NCBI GenBank assembly: GCA_003427395.1
Contig: BFEA01000035.1
Location: 4,414,771 to 4,451,274, forward strand
Origin: Chara braunii
Lineage: Eukaryota > Streptophyta > Charophyceae > Charales > Characeae
DNA length: 36,504 nucleotides
Direction of reading: 5' to 3'
The position numbers and the translations under genes were made by a program. Under the pieces are notes generated by a model that saw nothing but the letters and a program-made list of their open reading frames with translations, was not told the origin of the DNA and searched no databases. Every line of letters begins with the position of its first letter. The first letter of the stretch is position 1. Positions 17,411-27,871 of the stretch are shown here, piece after piece.

Positions 17411-18216
17411 GTCTCTCCCTTTTTCGTCAGCAGATAGGTAAGTGGAATAGATGGATGGTCGAACCCCCTGTGGCGCCTTACCAACAGGTTTGGTGAGATG
17501 GAGCCGCACTGTTTTCTAGTTTTCCCTCTGGAAAAGGAAGATGGCCGTCAAAGCCTTCAGTGCTAGCATTGCTTAGATCAGGATTGCTGGCGATGGGAGG
17601 CAGTTCTCCTCCCCTGAAGGTGCTGGGGTAGGGTTTGAGGGGGTGTGGTAAGTTGGGGCCTGTTGATGGAAAAGTGAGAGGGATTAGTTTTGATTGGTTG
17701 TCTGAATGTTGACGATACAGCTCGCTGGTGACTTCCTATAGATAGGTTTTTCCTTTTTGTGTTCTGAACACTCTGATTACAAATCTGAAATATTTTCCGT
17801 ATAATTTTTTGCCGGATAAATCAATGGGGAATTTACGTAGTATTGGTTTGCTAACACTTCTCAATGATAATTTGCATAACTGTTAAAATCCAGGAATGGT
17901 TTTCTGTTTAATAATCTCCTAATTTTGGTCTGAACGATTCTGGAACCTTGGGTTCTGGAATCAGCATCAAAAGTCCGTCTGGACATCCAAATTGATTTCT
18001 AATTTGTTTGATTTCTAATTCGTCTCTCTATTTGGTGTTTAAAGTATCGTGAGTCCGGTTTTGGACATCTTAGATAGTCTCTAAATTTTGGTCTGGTGGT
18101 TTAAGATTCATGAGGGGGGATCGAGGACCCTCTAATTGATTCTAATTTTCAAAATTTTAAAAGCTTTCGAAAAAATTCGAAGTAATTTGCTATTTTAGAA
18201 AATTCATGGTTGTAAG
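17411..18216. other. Non-coding stretch, no feature recognised
   Basis: Becomes AT-rich after about 17700. No open frame of note, no repeat that I can match within the window, and no RNA gene. Confidence 0.4.
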
Positions 18217-18536
18217 CCCTAACTTTCTAGTCTGTGGATTGATGGCTAGGGCTAGAAGGACGGGGTGGGGTGACAATGGTCGGTGCTGGAGCAGTGAGTT
18301 CACGCTCTGTAACCAGGGGGAGCTTGAGACCATTGGAACTTGCTGAAGGAAGGCATAACTACCTTGCTCAACGTAGCCCTAACTTTTTAGTCTGTGGATT
18401 GGTGGCTAGGGTTAGAAGGGCGGGGTGGGGTGACAATGGTCGGCGCTGGAGCAGTGAGTTCACGCTCTGTAACCAGGAGGAGCTTGAGACCATTGGAACT
18501 TGCTGAAGGAAGGCATAACTACCTTGCTCAACGTAG
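18217..18536 (+). repeat. Tandem repeat, two 160-bp units
   Basis: Units 18217-18376 and 18377-18536 both run from CCCTAACTTT through GGACGGGGTGGGGTGACAATGG-like sequence to CTTGCTGAAGGAAGGCATAA. Similarity is very high. Partial units recur at about 18656-18812, 19395-19450 and 19590-19743. Confidence 0.92.
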
Positions 18537-18548
18537 CTGAAACCGGGT

Positions 18549-19043
18549 TCTAGTTTGAGCTGCAAAGTTTGTCTGATTTTTGTATGAGTTTCTCGAAATT
18601 TTTTGAATTCCGTAAGTGCGGGGAGGTTGGTTTGAGTAGGGTGTGCACGGTGCAGAGGTGGATTGATGGCTAGGGTGGTAGGTCTGTAGAAGGGCGGGGT
18701 GGGGTGACAATGGTCGGTGCTGGAGCAGTGAGTTCACACTCTGTAACCAGGGAGCTTGAGACCATTGGAACTTGCTGAAGGAGGGATAACTACTTCGCTC
18801 AACGTAGCTGAACCCGGGGCAGTGACCCTGTAACCTGGGGGCTGTGCAGCTAGGGAAGTTGTCGAGGGAGGATGACACTTCCGATCTGCTAGAGCAAGCT
18901 TGGTCGGTTGGTACTGGGGTAGTTGGTGTTGCTCTGTTACCCTAGCGCAGGGGGGTATGAGATCTTGCGCGTTCTGGCACGAGGACTGAATGCCTGGGCA
19001 TTAATCTTTCCTCTGCGATGTGNAAAAAAAAAAAAAAAAAAAG
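18549..19043 (+). repeat. Segmental duplication copy 1, ending in a poly(A) run
   Basis: TTCTAGTTTGAGCTGCAAAG through CTCTGCGATGTG (to 19022) aligns with 19478-19953, about 930 bp downstream. Copy 1 stops at an ambiguous base (N at 19023) followed by about 20 A, whereas copy 2 continues into unique sequence. A poly(A)-ended copy suggests RNA-mediated duplication. A polymerase or assembly slip at the A run is the alternative. Confidence 0.8.
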
Positions 19044-19477
19044 ATTACCACTTTCTCACCCAATGAGCAATGGAATTTTGACAAAGTCCACTTTCATGAA
19101 TTTAGAAAAAAATGTCAGTTTTAACGGAATGTCAGTTCTTTCCCCTCTCCCCTCTCCCCCTCCCCTACTTTCTCCTCCCTTCCTTGCCCTCTGGACCTTA
19201 TCAGTTCCCACTTCCTCAGCTCGGACTGTGCAATCCTTTCGCGTTTTCTTCATCATGACTCAATGTATGCTTGTCTCTGCGGTTTCAGAAATTGGGTACA
19301 GTTGTTTCTACTAAAACTTTGTTTCATGAGTGGTGCTTATCAACTGATTGGTGATAACTCATTATCGAGAATGGAAAGCATTATGAATGATTCTGGAAAC
19401 CAGGAGGAGCTTGAGACCATTGGAACTTGCTGAAGGAAGGCAAAACTACCCTGCTGAAGGAACTTGCTGAAGGAGGT
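19044..19477. other. Non-coding stretch between duplicated segments
   Basis: No gene. A pyrimidine-rich block lies at 19138-19200. From 19395 a partial copy of the 160-bp unit begins (GGAGCTTGAGACCATTGGAA). Confidence 0.45.
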
Positions 19478-19953
19478 TCTAGTTTGTGCTGCAAAATTTG
19501 TCTGATTTTTGTACGAGTTTCTCGAATTTTTTTGAATTTCCGTAAGTGCGGGGAGGTTGGTTTGAGTAGGGTGTGCATGGTGCAGAGGTGGATTGATGGC
19601 TAGGGTGGTAGGTCTGTAGAAGGGCGGGGTGGGGTGACAATGGTCGGTGCTGGAGCAGTGATTTCACGCTCTGTAACCAGTGGAGCTTGAGACCATTGGA
19701 ACTTGCTGAAGGAGGGCATAACTACTTCGCTCAACGTAGCTGAAGTCGGGGCAGTGACCCTGTAACCTGGGGGCTGTGCAGCTAGGGAAGTTGTCGAGGG
19801 AGGATGACACTTCTGATCTGCTAGAACAAGCTCGGTCGGTTGGTACTGGGGCAGTTGGCGTTGCTCTGTTACCCTAGCGCAGGGGGGTATGAGATCTTGC
19901 GCGTTCTGGCACGAGGACTGAATGCCTGGGCATTAATCTTTCCTCTGCGATGT
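19478..19953 (+). repeat. Segmental duplication copy 2
   Basis: Aligns with 18549-19022 with scattered substitutions and small indels, including the GGGGAGGTTGGTTTGAGTAG and GGGGGTATGAGATCTTGCGC words. It contains one 160-bp-type unit (about 19590-19743). It lacks the poly(A) end and continues to 20030 as unique AT-rich sequence. Confidence 0.8.
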
Positions 19954-20029
19954 GGGGAAAGAGCTGGATGGTGGGAGATAATTTTCATTCTTCTAGTAGT
20001 TCCTTGTTTCATTTTCATGAAAAATTCTG

Positions 20030-20185
20030 ATGACTTTTTCTGAATGTACTCGTCATGGGACGGTTCCCAGTTTGTGCCAATTAGTGAGGCAATGGTTGTA
20101 TCTATGGGACGCTGGACCGGTTTCCAGCAGGTGCTGCTCCCCGCCAATAGATGGAGCTTTCTTCAAAAAAAAAAAAAAAAAAAAA
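20030..20185 (+). mobile_element. LINE/SINE 3' end with poly(A) tail
   Basis: GGGACGCTGGACCGGTTTCC and CAGCAGGTGCTGCTCCCCGC, then CAATAGATGG and a 21-A tail (20165-20185). This is the shared 3' motif of the LINE copies in this window. No coding sequence is left upstream, so it is a severely 5'-truncated insertion. Confidence 0.7.
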
Positions 20186-20400
20186 CTGATGAAAGTCAGG
20201 TACATCAAGGAATGAACAGAGGGTGTACGCACATTTGTACTTCAGCTTAGAAGCAGCTTGGGGTGTACGTCCACTAGGAAATTTTGGAATAAATTCAGCC
20301 CTGAAGAAAGTCGGATACATCCATGAAAGACAAGGAAAATAAACAGATGGCATCCTCACACTTGTTCCTTAGTTAACAACTTGACAGCTTAATAGGCCAT
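20186..20400 (+). repeat. Dimer of a short dispersed repeat
   Basis: CTGATGAAAGTCAGGTACATC at about 20186 and CTGAAGAAAGTCGGATACATC at about 20300 begin two related segments. The sequence before the second (AGGAAATTTTGGAATAAATT) matches about 17020. Origin unknown. Confidence 0.55.
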
Positions 20401-20408
20401 ACTCATGC

Positions 20409-20510
20409 TTTTTTTTTTTTTTTTTTTTTGGGAAATAGCTCCAATCTATTGGTGGGGAGCTGCACCTGCTGGAAACCGGGTCCAGCGTCCCTTATACATC
20501 ATCTTTTCGG
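20409..20510 (-). mobile_element. Inverted LINE/SINE 3' end with poly(A) tail
   Basis: A T run (20409-20429) precedes CTATTGGTGGGGAGCTGCAC and CTGGAAACCGGGTCCAGCGT, the reverse complement of the 3' motif at 20100-20163. The two ends face each other tail to tail about 225 bp apart. Confidence 0.7.
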
Positions 20511-20639
20511 AAAAGTTGAGAAAATATGAACTTGGAAACGTTGGAAGTTTTAACCTGAGCATTGGCTGTGACCCGATCCTTCACACTCTCAGATTTTGCA
20601 TCAATTCCCTTATTGTACTGAAATCACCCATTCTATAGT

Positions 20640-22440
20640 ACGGCTGCTCTCTTATCCCATACCACTTCATCTTTTGTAATCAGCCTCTTCAGCATGGTGT
20701 GGCCGCCAGAACAGACAATATCAACTAGCTGGCTACAGCATACCAGAACCATTTTCCTCACTCGCAGCCAAACCAACTCATGGGGACCAGGGATAGTGAG
20801 GAAGGGGGGAAGGGATCTGGGAACTCTGCTACTCAACGAGAGTAGGTCGAGAGTAGTCAGAATCTCCAAAACTTACCTTTTGTCATCCTTGCTCCGGTTG
20901 CTCTCTCAAAGGGAGCGCTCTCAAGCTACTGTCAGTTCTTCTGAGAGCATGATGACAAAGGAAAATCTGACTGCTGGGTTCCAACATGAGGCCGACTCTT
21001 CAAACTTCTACACCTGTGGGGGTGGCCTGACCAAATTCCTTGATATGTGGCCTCGGGCACCCCGATTTTTGAACTACCTCCGGACCCGGTGGAGTGGGGT
21101 TGGGCAGTACCAGCAGGACCAGCAAACAGGAAGCCACAAATAGAATACCTGCACAACCTAGAAGTCAAACCCAAGTACAAAATACTTAGAATTACAAGGA
21201 GCCTAAGAGACCTAATGAACGATAGATGGGAGAGACACCTCAACATTGACAGGCATCTGCTCAGGTCGATCTACCGGTTTCAGTAAATGAAGAGCTGGCC
21301 TGCAAAATCACATCCCTACAATGACACATTGCGCACCGTTGCCTCCCCACCTATGACTGGCTGGTAGACCATATCAGTCTGGAACAGAAGGGGTTGGCCT
21401 TACCCTGGTGCAAAAGGTGCCTTCAAGGTTTCCCAGCACGGAAATGGCCCGAGACAATAGAACATATATTTCTGCAATGCCCAAACTCTGTGCTGACATG
21501 GAGATGGTGGGACAAAATATGGCCGAAAACGGTGAAGGAGTCCTGTTGGCCATTGGACTGGCCTGGGATCCTGGCAGGCTACTGGCAGGACTCGCAAACG
21601 AGCACCTAAAGTTTACGGAAAACATGTTCAGACTAGGAAGAACGGCAGCTGTGGTATGGGCGATAATATGGTGGCAAGGGTGCATTTTTGCAATAGAGGA
21701 GGCCAGAGTGGGAGGAGAAGAGATGACTGAACAAAATTAATTGACAGGTGCGGACAGAGATTACTCACAGATGGCAGAAAGCGGGAACCAAACTGGACCT
21801 CCTCAGCACGCAGAAGGACATCAAGCAAACCATCATGAGGTTCTCCGAAGACTGGCTGGGGGGCGAAAGGGGGGGATGGATTGAAACAGTGGAGTGGGGG
21901 GGAGAGCAGCAGGAGGACGCAAGAGGGGACCAGCAACAGAGAGGACAAATTCTCAGGGATTATCACTTCCTTTCATGACTGGACCACAATAGACCGGAAC
22001 TTCCACGTGCGACCCCCACCGGAGTTCCCGTGACCCCTTTCCCCCTCACAACCTCTCAATGGTAGAAGTCCATACCTTGCTTCGGTCCCCTCAGACTCTC
22101 ATAAATGGATGCCAGGGCTCTTGGCCCTTCCCTGCACCCCGTTGGAGCTAAGACAGGTTTTTGGAAAAAGCTTTCATCAACTAACCAGGTCAGGGCCCCT
22201 GTACATCTTATTGTATTGCTGATTGCTGTCACATGGGATGCTGGACCTGGTTTCCAGCAGGTGCAGCTCACCACCAATAGACAGGTCCTGGAGCCATCTG
22301 CGGGCCAGATACTGACGGGGGATGCTCATATCACCCTCGTCAGTACCACCAGCAGATGTTAAAAATAGATCGAAAGAGACCAAGGCTAACTAAACTGAGT
22401 AGTATGCATATTACGCAATGATAAAGCCTGATGATGATGA
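20640..22440 (+). mobile_element. LINE copy, 5'-truncated, with zf-RVT region and (GAT)n tail
   Basis: Coding remnants include a post-RT segment (about 20680-20850, IVRKGGRDLGTLLL), YKILRITRSLRDLMNDRWER (about 21175-21235), and AHRCLPTYDWLVDHISLEQK near 21340. The zf-RVT region follows at 21394-21609, with PWCKRC and TIEHIFLQCP, giving the C-x2-C and H-x4-C zinc ligands, then LTWRWWDKIW. A stop and several frame changes interrupt it. The 3' part carries the shared motif (22225-22290, GGTTTCCAGCAGGTGCAGCT) and ends in a short (GAT)n run at about 22430. RT and endonuclease are absent. It is related to the minus-strand LINE at 10.3-13.4 kb, so both belong to one lineage. Confidence 0.75.
21394..21609 (+). 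pseudogene. LINE zf-RVT region
   Basis: This frame of 71 codons retains both halves of the presumed zinc site: C-x2-C in PWCKRC and H-x4-C in EHIFLQC, followed by a tryptophan-rich helix TWRWWDKIW. It is part of the LINE ORF2 C-terminus, thought to help bind RNA or template. The upstream half is in another frame, separated by stops. Used alone it would not be functional. Confidence 0.75.
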
Positions 22441-22487
22441 TGATCTAAATCGACCGCCACTCACCTAATCAGAAACATTGTAAAAAT

Positions 22488-23738
22488 ATGAAGCTGATTC
22501 AACATGATGATCCACTTCAACTAATCTTAAACCACCATTACGTGGCCCAGCTATCGAGTCCGAGCCTCAGCAGACCGGTACACCGATCCGTGCAGAGGTT
22601 GGAGCTACCAGACATACATTTCCTGGACATAGTTTTTCAGGACAAAAAAAAAGAAAAGAGAAAAAAAGGAAAGAAAAAAAGAAAAGAAAAAAAAAGAAAA
22701 ACAAAGGAGAACAACACGGCACAAGAAGAGGAGCTGATGCGAATAAGAGTAGTGGCATCCGAGGAAGCAGGCTATTATGCGTACGAAATGTCCACCCTAG
22801 TGGGGGGACTACCTTTTGACCCGGACGAATGGGAATGGAAGGGCACCAATCACGTGCCGGTATGGCAGTATTCAGTCAAGGAAGGCTACAAACGGGCACA
22901 TACCTTCCACTCATCCACCAAAGCAGTCCAAAACAGATGGAAAAGGGACTCTCCGATAAGAGAAGGAAGCCTGCGTCACATCCCATGGACCACATATGCT
23001 CACATCATGCCTACCTCCCACCGAGCCCTTCAGTGGCAAATAACTCACCGCTGTCTCCCGACCCCGGATTGGATCACAACAAGATCAAACCTCGACCAGG
23101 CCGGGATCCTCTCCCCAATATGTGCTCACTGCAGTCCGAACGCACAGCCACGAAGGGCGGATCTCGAACACTGCCTACTCGCGTGCCCTATGGCAACTCA
23201 ATTGTGGCAATGGTGGGCTGCGATGTGGCACACGCTTACAGGCTCTGCATTCCATTGGGACATAGCATTAATCCTAATTGGGAAACACCGCCTTTTCAAC
23301 GTAATTTTTTTGGCCACATGAGATTGGAAGTCCTCATGGTAATCTGGATGATCCGGTGCTCTACAGAGCGACAAGACGCTGCCTTCGGGTTCCACCAAGC
23401 CAAGGCACATTTACTGGAAGTCATTCGTGCAAACCTCAGTAAAGCCAGCAACAAGCTTGTTGAAGTACTGGCAGCAACCCAGGATGAGGAGTCCAGGAAA
23501 AAGGCCAGAGCAGCTTTCCGGGAAATCTGGCTAGACCCCGACTGTAAGATGGCCGAAGTGCACGATAACGGGAAGCTTAGATGGAAGAACTGGGCAATGC
23601 AGGATAACCAGTGGTCCTACCGCAGGCCCGAATGCTTCCCTGTGCCCCTGCCAGCCCGAACAATGGGCGCTATGTCCATGGTTAGCCTCAATGTGGGATC
23701 AGGAGCCCAACTCCAGACTGAGCTGCCCACCCTAGACC
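22488..23738 (+). pseudogene. Second LINE ORF2 C-terminal region, frameshifted
   Basis: The first frame (22488-23321, 277 codons) contains a Lys-rich stretch from a purine tract (22644-22708), then WQYSVKEGYKRAH. It continues with HRALQWQITHRCLPTPDWIT, ICAHC (C-x2-C) and LEHCLLACPMATQLWQWW (H-x4-C): a complete zf-RVT zinc-ligand set. After a T run at about 23304-23310 the sense continues in another frame with LEVLMVIWMIR, HLLEVIRANLSKASNKLVEV and KARAAFREIWLDPDCKMAEV up to the N gap at 23739. One homopolymer indel therefore explains the break, either true decay or a sequencing error. RT and endonuclease are absent. It is a different sub-lineage from the copy at 20.6-22.4 kb, judging by the zf-RVT residues. 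Confidence 0.75.
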
Positions 23739-24048
23739 NNNNNNNNNNNNNNNNNNNNNNNNNNNNNNNNNNNNNNNNNNNNNNNNNNNNNNNNNNNNNN
23801 NNNNNNNNNNNNNNNNNNNNNNNNNNNNNNNNNNNNNNNNNNNNNNNNNNNNNNNNNNNNNNNNNNNNNNNNNNNNNNNNNNNNNNNNNNNNNNNNNNNN
23901 NNNNNNNNNNNNNNNNNNNNNNNNNNNNNNNNNNNNNNNNNNNNNNNNNNNNNNNNNNNNNNNNNNNNNNNNNNNNNNNNNNNNNNNNNNNNNNNNNNNN
24001 NNNNNNNNNNNNNNNNNNNNNNNNNNNNNNNNNNNNNNNNNNNNNNNN
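23739..24048. other. Assembly gap (310 N)
   Basis: Unsequenced; the right edge opens in a C homopolymer (24049-24059). Frames across it are not interpretable. Confidence 0.99.
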
Positions 24049-24554
24049 CCCCCCCCCCCGCCCCCCCACTCCCAGTTAACCTCCCCTTCCCATTCACTTT
24101 CCTTCCTCAACCTGCTGGGCTCTCTGCCCCGCTCCCCAGTACTCCCCACCGAGCTAGCTGAGCAGTCCAAGTACCATGAGGCGCTGGACGCAGGATGACA
24201 GCTTAGACAAGGAAGGCCACCAAAGCGGCGGTCTCTACCACAGGGGGAGGGAGAATGACAAAGGTGGACAATCAAAACCAAGCTACCCACAACATACTAG
24301 ACAAAGCTGCACGAAGACCTACTTAAAAAAGGGACTGTGTCCAGTCAACAGGAGCATGGAGGGATATGATAATAATCATAGCTGGAACAACTGGGCCCTT
24401 CAGCAGTACGAAGGCCCGTGATGGAGCAAAAACTAGGACGCAGGACCCGGTTTCCGGCAATCCTAACACTCTCTTACGCTTGGATAGGGGACGCTGGACC
24501 CGGTTTCCAGCACAGTGGTGTCATGTTCAAATGTTGTAAAATTTGTAATGTTGT
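24049..24554 (+). other. LINE 3' region and short repeat of the 3' motif
   Basis: No convincing gene. GGACCCGGTTTCCGGCA at about 24443 and GGACGCTGGACCCGGTTTCC at about 24489 are two copies of the shared LINE 3' motif about 45 bp apart. This marks the probable end of the LINE that starts upstream of the gap. Confidence 0.5.
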
Positions 24555-25359
24555 AATCAAAGGGACAATGTGTGTAGCCATTCTTTCCTTTGGAAAAAAA
24601 CCGTATCAAGGGAAAGGTGTTTATAAACTCAATACTGTCCACCTCAAGAATGAATCATTCAAAGCATACCTCAAGGATGTATGGTCCTTTTGGAAAAATC
24701 AAAAGACTGTCATAGGTAATGAAGTGCAATGGTTCAATAATGGATTACTTTTCTTAAGTCGTAAATGTAATGAATATTCAAAACTATTAGCAAAGGAACG
24801 CCATTCTTCTGAGACCTTAATTTACCAAAGGATTCATCAATTACAAGATTTAGATGAAAATGATATTGATCTAGTCAGGACAAATGAATCGGCCCAAGAA
24901 ATACAAGAACTGGAAGTTAAATTACTGTCTCTCATGGAATTTAGGTGGCAGGGTATGAGGATTCGGGGGAAAATTAGTAAACATCTGACGGAAGGAGTTA
25001 TGGACGTTAGATTTTTTGCCATGACCAAAGTTCGGACTGGTAGGAACGTCATTGAGGCTCTGGCGCATCCTCAGGATCTCAATGGACTGCTTGTCTCGAC
25101 TACTGCAGGTTGCACGAAAATTGCCCGGGATTTCTTTAAGGAACTTTTCCTATTAGAAAATAGGGTAATCCCTTTCGATCAAAGAACTAAGGAAGTAGAT
25201 GAGTTCCTTATCCTGCTTTCCAATGCGCTTACTTCTCACCAGAGGGATCAATTAGAATTACCCCTGTCCAAAGAAGAAATATGGACCGCTCTATTAATGA
25301 TGGAAGAGGGAAAAACTCTTGGAACATGTTATTCATTAAAATATGATATTAGATTTTAA
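24555..25359 (+). pseudogene. LINE ORF2 segment between endonuclease and reverse transcriptase
   Basis: The open frame (annotatable from 24418, credible from about 24590) shows features of the linker between the APE endonuclease and RT. These include a helix with VWSFWKNQK, NEVQWFNNGLLFL, a long acidic coiled-coil stretch, and LMEFRWQGMRIRGKISKHLT. Next come FFAMTKVRTGRNVIEAL, IARDFFKELF and LSKEEIWTALLMMEEGKTLG. The last corresponds to the (E)E-x5-L-x-M-x3-K-x-PG-x-DG entry into RT, but the sequence degenerates at exactly that point and stops. The piece is AT-richer than the other LINE copies and shares no peptides with them, so it is a different LINE family or age class. Confidence 0.65.
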
Positions 25360-26579
25360 ATTGGTACTCGCAAGTTATTAATTTCATGTTTAAATCGCTA
25401 TATTTTAGACCTGAATGAAACTTAGGATACGAGTAGTGAACCCGAAGAATGCAATTGACAGGCCATAAATTGAATCTAAACTGGAGATTCAAGGCAATCA
25501 CTTACTGATCATGATGGATTACGTGTGGATTTCATTGCACTTCCATAAATTTTATAATTTAAAAGTCGTTACGGTTATAACATGAATTGTTGAACTCTTG
25601 ATTTCATCACACCTTGCTCAATTTTTGTGTCAGCATTGAGTCGGACCTATTGTGGATGACATTGTGACTTGCATTAATTTATTGAAACTCAATCGAAGTG
25701 TGACTTTAAGGCAATCACACGATAAACAAGATGGTTTAAGTATGGATTCCGTCGCACTTCGATAATTTATGCTTTTATGCACTAACTTCAAGCCTTAGGC
25801 AATCACACACAAACGAGATCATGGTTTAAGTACTATGGATTTCATGGCACTTCGATAATTTATGTACATACTTATTAAAAGACGTGTTCGGTGTGATTTG
25901 CATAAATTGGAACTCAATCGAAGAGTAAAGGTCATTACATGGTAAACAAGATGGTTTAAGGATGGATTTGAACGCACCTCGATAATTTTGGACTCCATCA
26001 CACTTCGACAATTTATGTTACTTAAAAGACGTAACTGGCATGTCATTGTCATACATTGAAATTCACTCGAACAACAGACGTTATGAGACACTTAACGACA
26101 AGGTTGTGAATGACCTCAGAGTCTGCATCCCACTTCGATTAATTTTGTATATCACTTAGCATTGAGTCAGACATGCTACACATGACATTGTGTGAAGAAG
26201 AAACTAGAAATCGATCGATGAGTCAATGCAATCATACGATAAACAAGATGGTCTATGTATGGATTCCGACGCACTTCGACAAATAATCATAAACTCATAT
26301 GACAGTGGCATATCAAACTGAAATTCACATGAGTACCATGGATTCCGTCTCACTTCAAGAAACATCGTAATCATGAAAAATTAAAAGTTGAAAATTGTAT
26401 CGACAATTAAAAGTTCAAAATCGTATCGACACATGCAAGAAATCGTAAATGCAAGATTGAAGTACGTCTAAATTAAACGCTACAAGCCAACTGTACATTG
26501 AACTGCGTCTAAATTAAACGCTACGAGCTGTAATAATCTAAACTTTCTAAAACGCTATCATTTACAAAATTTAAAGTTC
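25360..26579. repeat. AT-rich degenerate repeat array with CACTTCGAT / ATCGAAGTG words
   Basis: Variants of ATGGTTTAAGTATGGATT followed by CGCACTTCGATAATTTATG recur near 25500, 25725, 25820, 25945, 26245 and 26330. Inverted forms such as AACTCAATCGAAGTGTGA occur near 25685, 25910 and 26055. Spacing is irregular (about 90-220 bp). TCTAAATTAAACGCTAC is repeated at about 26468 and 26508. No gene. It resembles a subterminal repeat region of a DNA transposon whose genes would be the minus-strand frames that follow; that link is inference. Confidence 0.65.
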
Positions 26580-27512
26580 CTACCAACGTCCCCTCGTCCT
26601 ATGAGAACCAAACCCGTATAAGGCATTCATTGACGACCCAAAAGCAAGGGTTTGTGGTTGTCCCTTCGTCGCCACCCTCGAGAACACCGAAATGTACTTC
26701 ATCCTTACAAACCTACAGGCACCTGCCACGGACTTACCGATGGCGTCACGCACACAACATGCCACTTGCTCTACCTCATGCCACTTATGAACCTCATCAA
26801 TTTGACCGACAATCTCCAAATCGGATTGTCCGTTCTCGTACAGAAGACGCAAATTCCCCATGTTGCGACCACAGATTTTAAGTTGGTTGCAAGAAACTAG
26901 CACTACAACGTCTACCAAAGTCCGCTTTCGGTTTGAACATGCCACACACAACACTCTGCAGAAGTCGGAACCGGCCACATACAACCGTATGCAACAATAT
27001 GACACATCTTTTGGCCGTATTCCGGTACCGCGCAACGGATATACTTCCAAAAACGGATTGTAGGATGCACAGTCCAACAACTCTTGTTTCAAGTCCACAG
27101 ACCACACTCGAGGTGACCTCGTGACATTGTCCAGGCGAAGGTAAAACCGGTTATTCTCTTCCTGCCTGATCGTGGCGCGCAGGGACAGAAGTTGCCTGAC
27201 ACAATGAGGTACTTTGATCAGGCTTCCCCACTCCATCGCGGAAGGAAACTTGTACTCCTTATGCCATGGACATTTCCTTGCCAAAATCGCTCTATCCCAT
27301 TCTGCCTCGGACCACGCATCAAGAGGCTTGTCCAAGAAGGGGACGATGCTCATCCACGGGTCGTTTGTGAACTCTGTTGTCATCGACTCGACAATTTCGG
27401 CATCGCCTCCCGAACCACGCAATCCGCATGCACAAGGGTGAATGGGATACGCATAATCATGCCTATGGTCCATGACTCCTGTCGCACTCCCTACACAAGA
27501 CATGAAATGCAA
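26580..27512 (-). CDS. Uncharacterised 310-residue open frame
   Basis: This is the longest uninterrupted frame in the window outside the LINE copies. I recognise no family. The N-terminal third contains Cys-rich IHPCACGLRGSG, then acidic and Trp-containing segments (DPWMSIVPFLDKPLDAWSEA, EWDRAILARKCPWHKEYKFP). The middle has RFYLRLDNVTRSPRVWSVDL, and the C-terminal part has LVDVVVLVSCNQLKICGRN, LEIVGQIDEVHKWHEVEQVA and FVRMKYISVFSRV. This looks like protein sequence, with mixed hydrophobic and charged blocks and no low complexity, but exon limits are unknown and the last 30 residues may be intron or UTR. It is in the same orientation as the two open pieces upstream (27872-28612 and 28625-29662), so it may be the 3' exon of one gene, either transposon-borne or lineage-specific. 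Confidence 0.4.
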   Translation of the reverse strand: MHFMSCVGSATGVMDHRHDYAYPIHPCACGLRGSGGDAEIVESMTTEFTNDPWMSIVPFLDKPLDAWSEAEWDRAILARKCPWHKEYKFPSAMEWGSLIKVPHCVRQLLSLRATIRQEENNRFYLRLDNVTRSPRVWSVDLKQELLDCASYNPFLEVYPLRGTGIRPKDVSYCCIRLYVAGSDFCRVLCVACSNRKRTLVDVVVLVSCNQLKICGRNMGNLRLLYENGQSDLEIVGQIDEVHKWHEVEQVACCVRDAIGKSVAGACRFVRMKYISVFSRVATKGQPQTLAFGSSMNALYGFGSHRTRGRW

Positions 27513-27871
27513 ACATAAATGAAAATGAAATGTCGAAATATTAGAAAAATCGCCTTCATGATGAACTTAACTTCGGAAATTGTTGAACCATCACCCAATC
27601 ATCTTAAAAAATTCAACCGTAGACCGTTGACAAAATTTGCCACGCAAAATAATCGCAAAAATAATATGCTCCCTTCTGAATTTTCATCCTTCCAAACAGT
27701 TATTTAAAAAAATCTCACTCCCTCACTCTATCGGGTGGACATGCACTCGTCGCTCTTGTCCCCTCCATCTACACTCCCTTCACCAGATGGACTCAGATTT
27801 AGAAGTGCAGCTTCAGCATTGAGTCGAACAGTGGAAGGAATGACAAGTCCAGACTTGAATGGTTTTGTACC
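27513..27871. other. Gap between minus-strand open pieces
   Basis: No gene is recognised. It could be an intron: CT-rich sequence on the plus strand near 27715-27790 reads as purine-rich on the minus strand, which does not favour a polypyrimidine tract for minus-strand splicing. No confident splice pair was identified. Confidence 0.3.
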
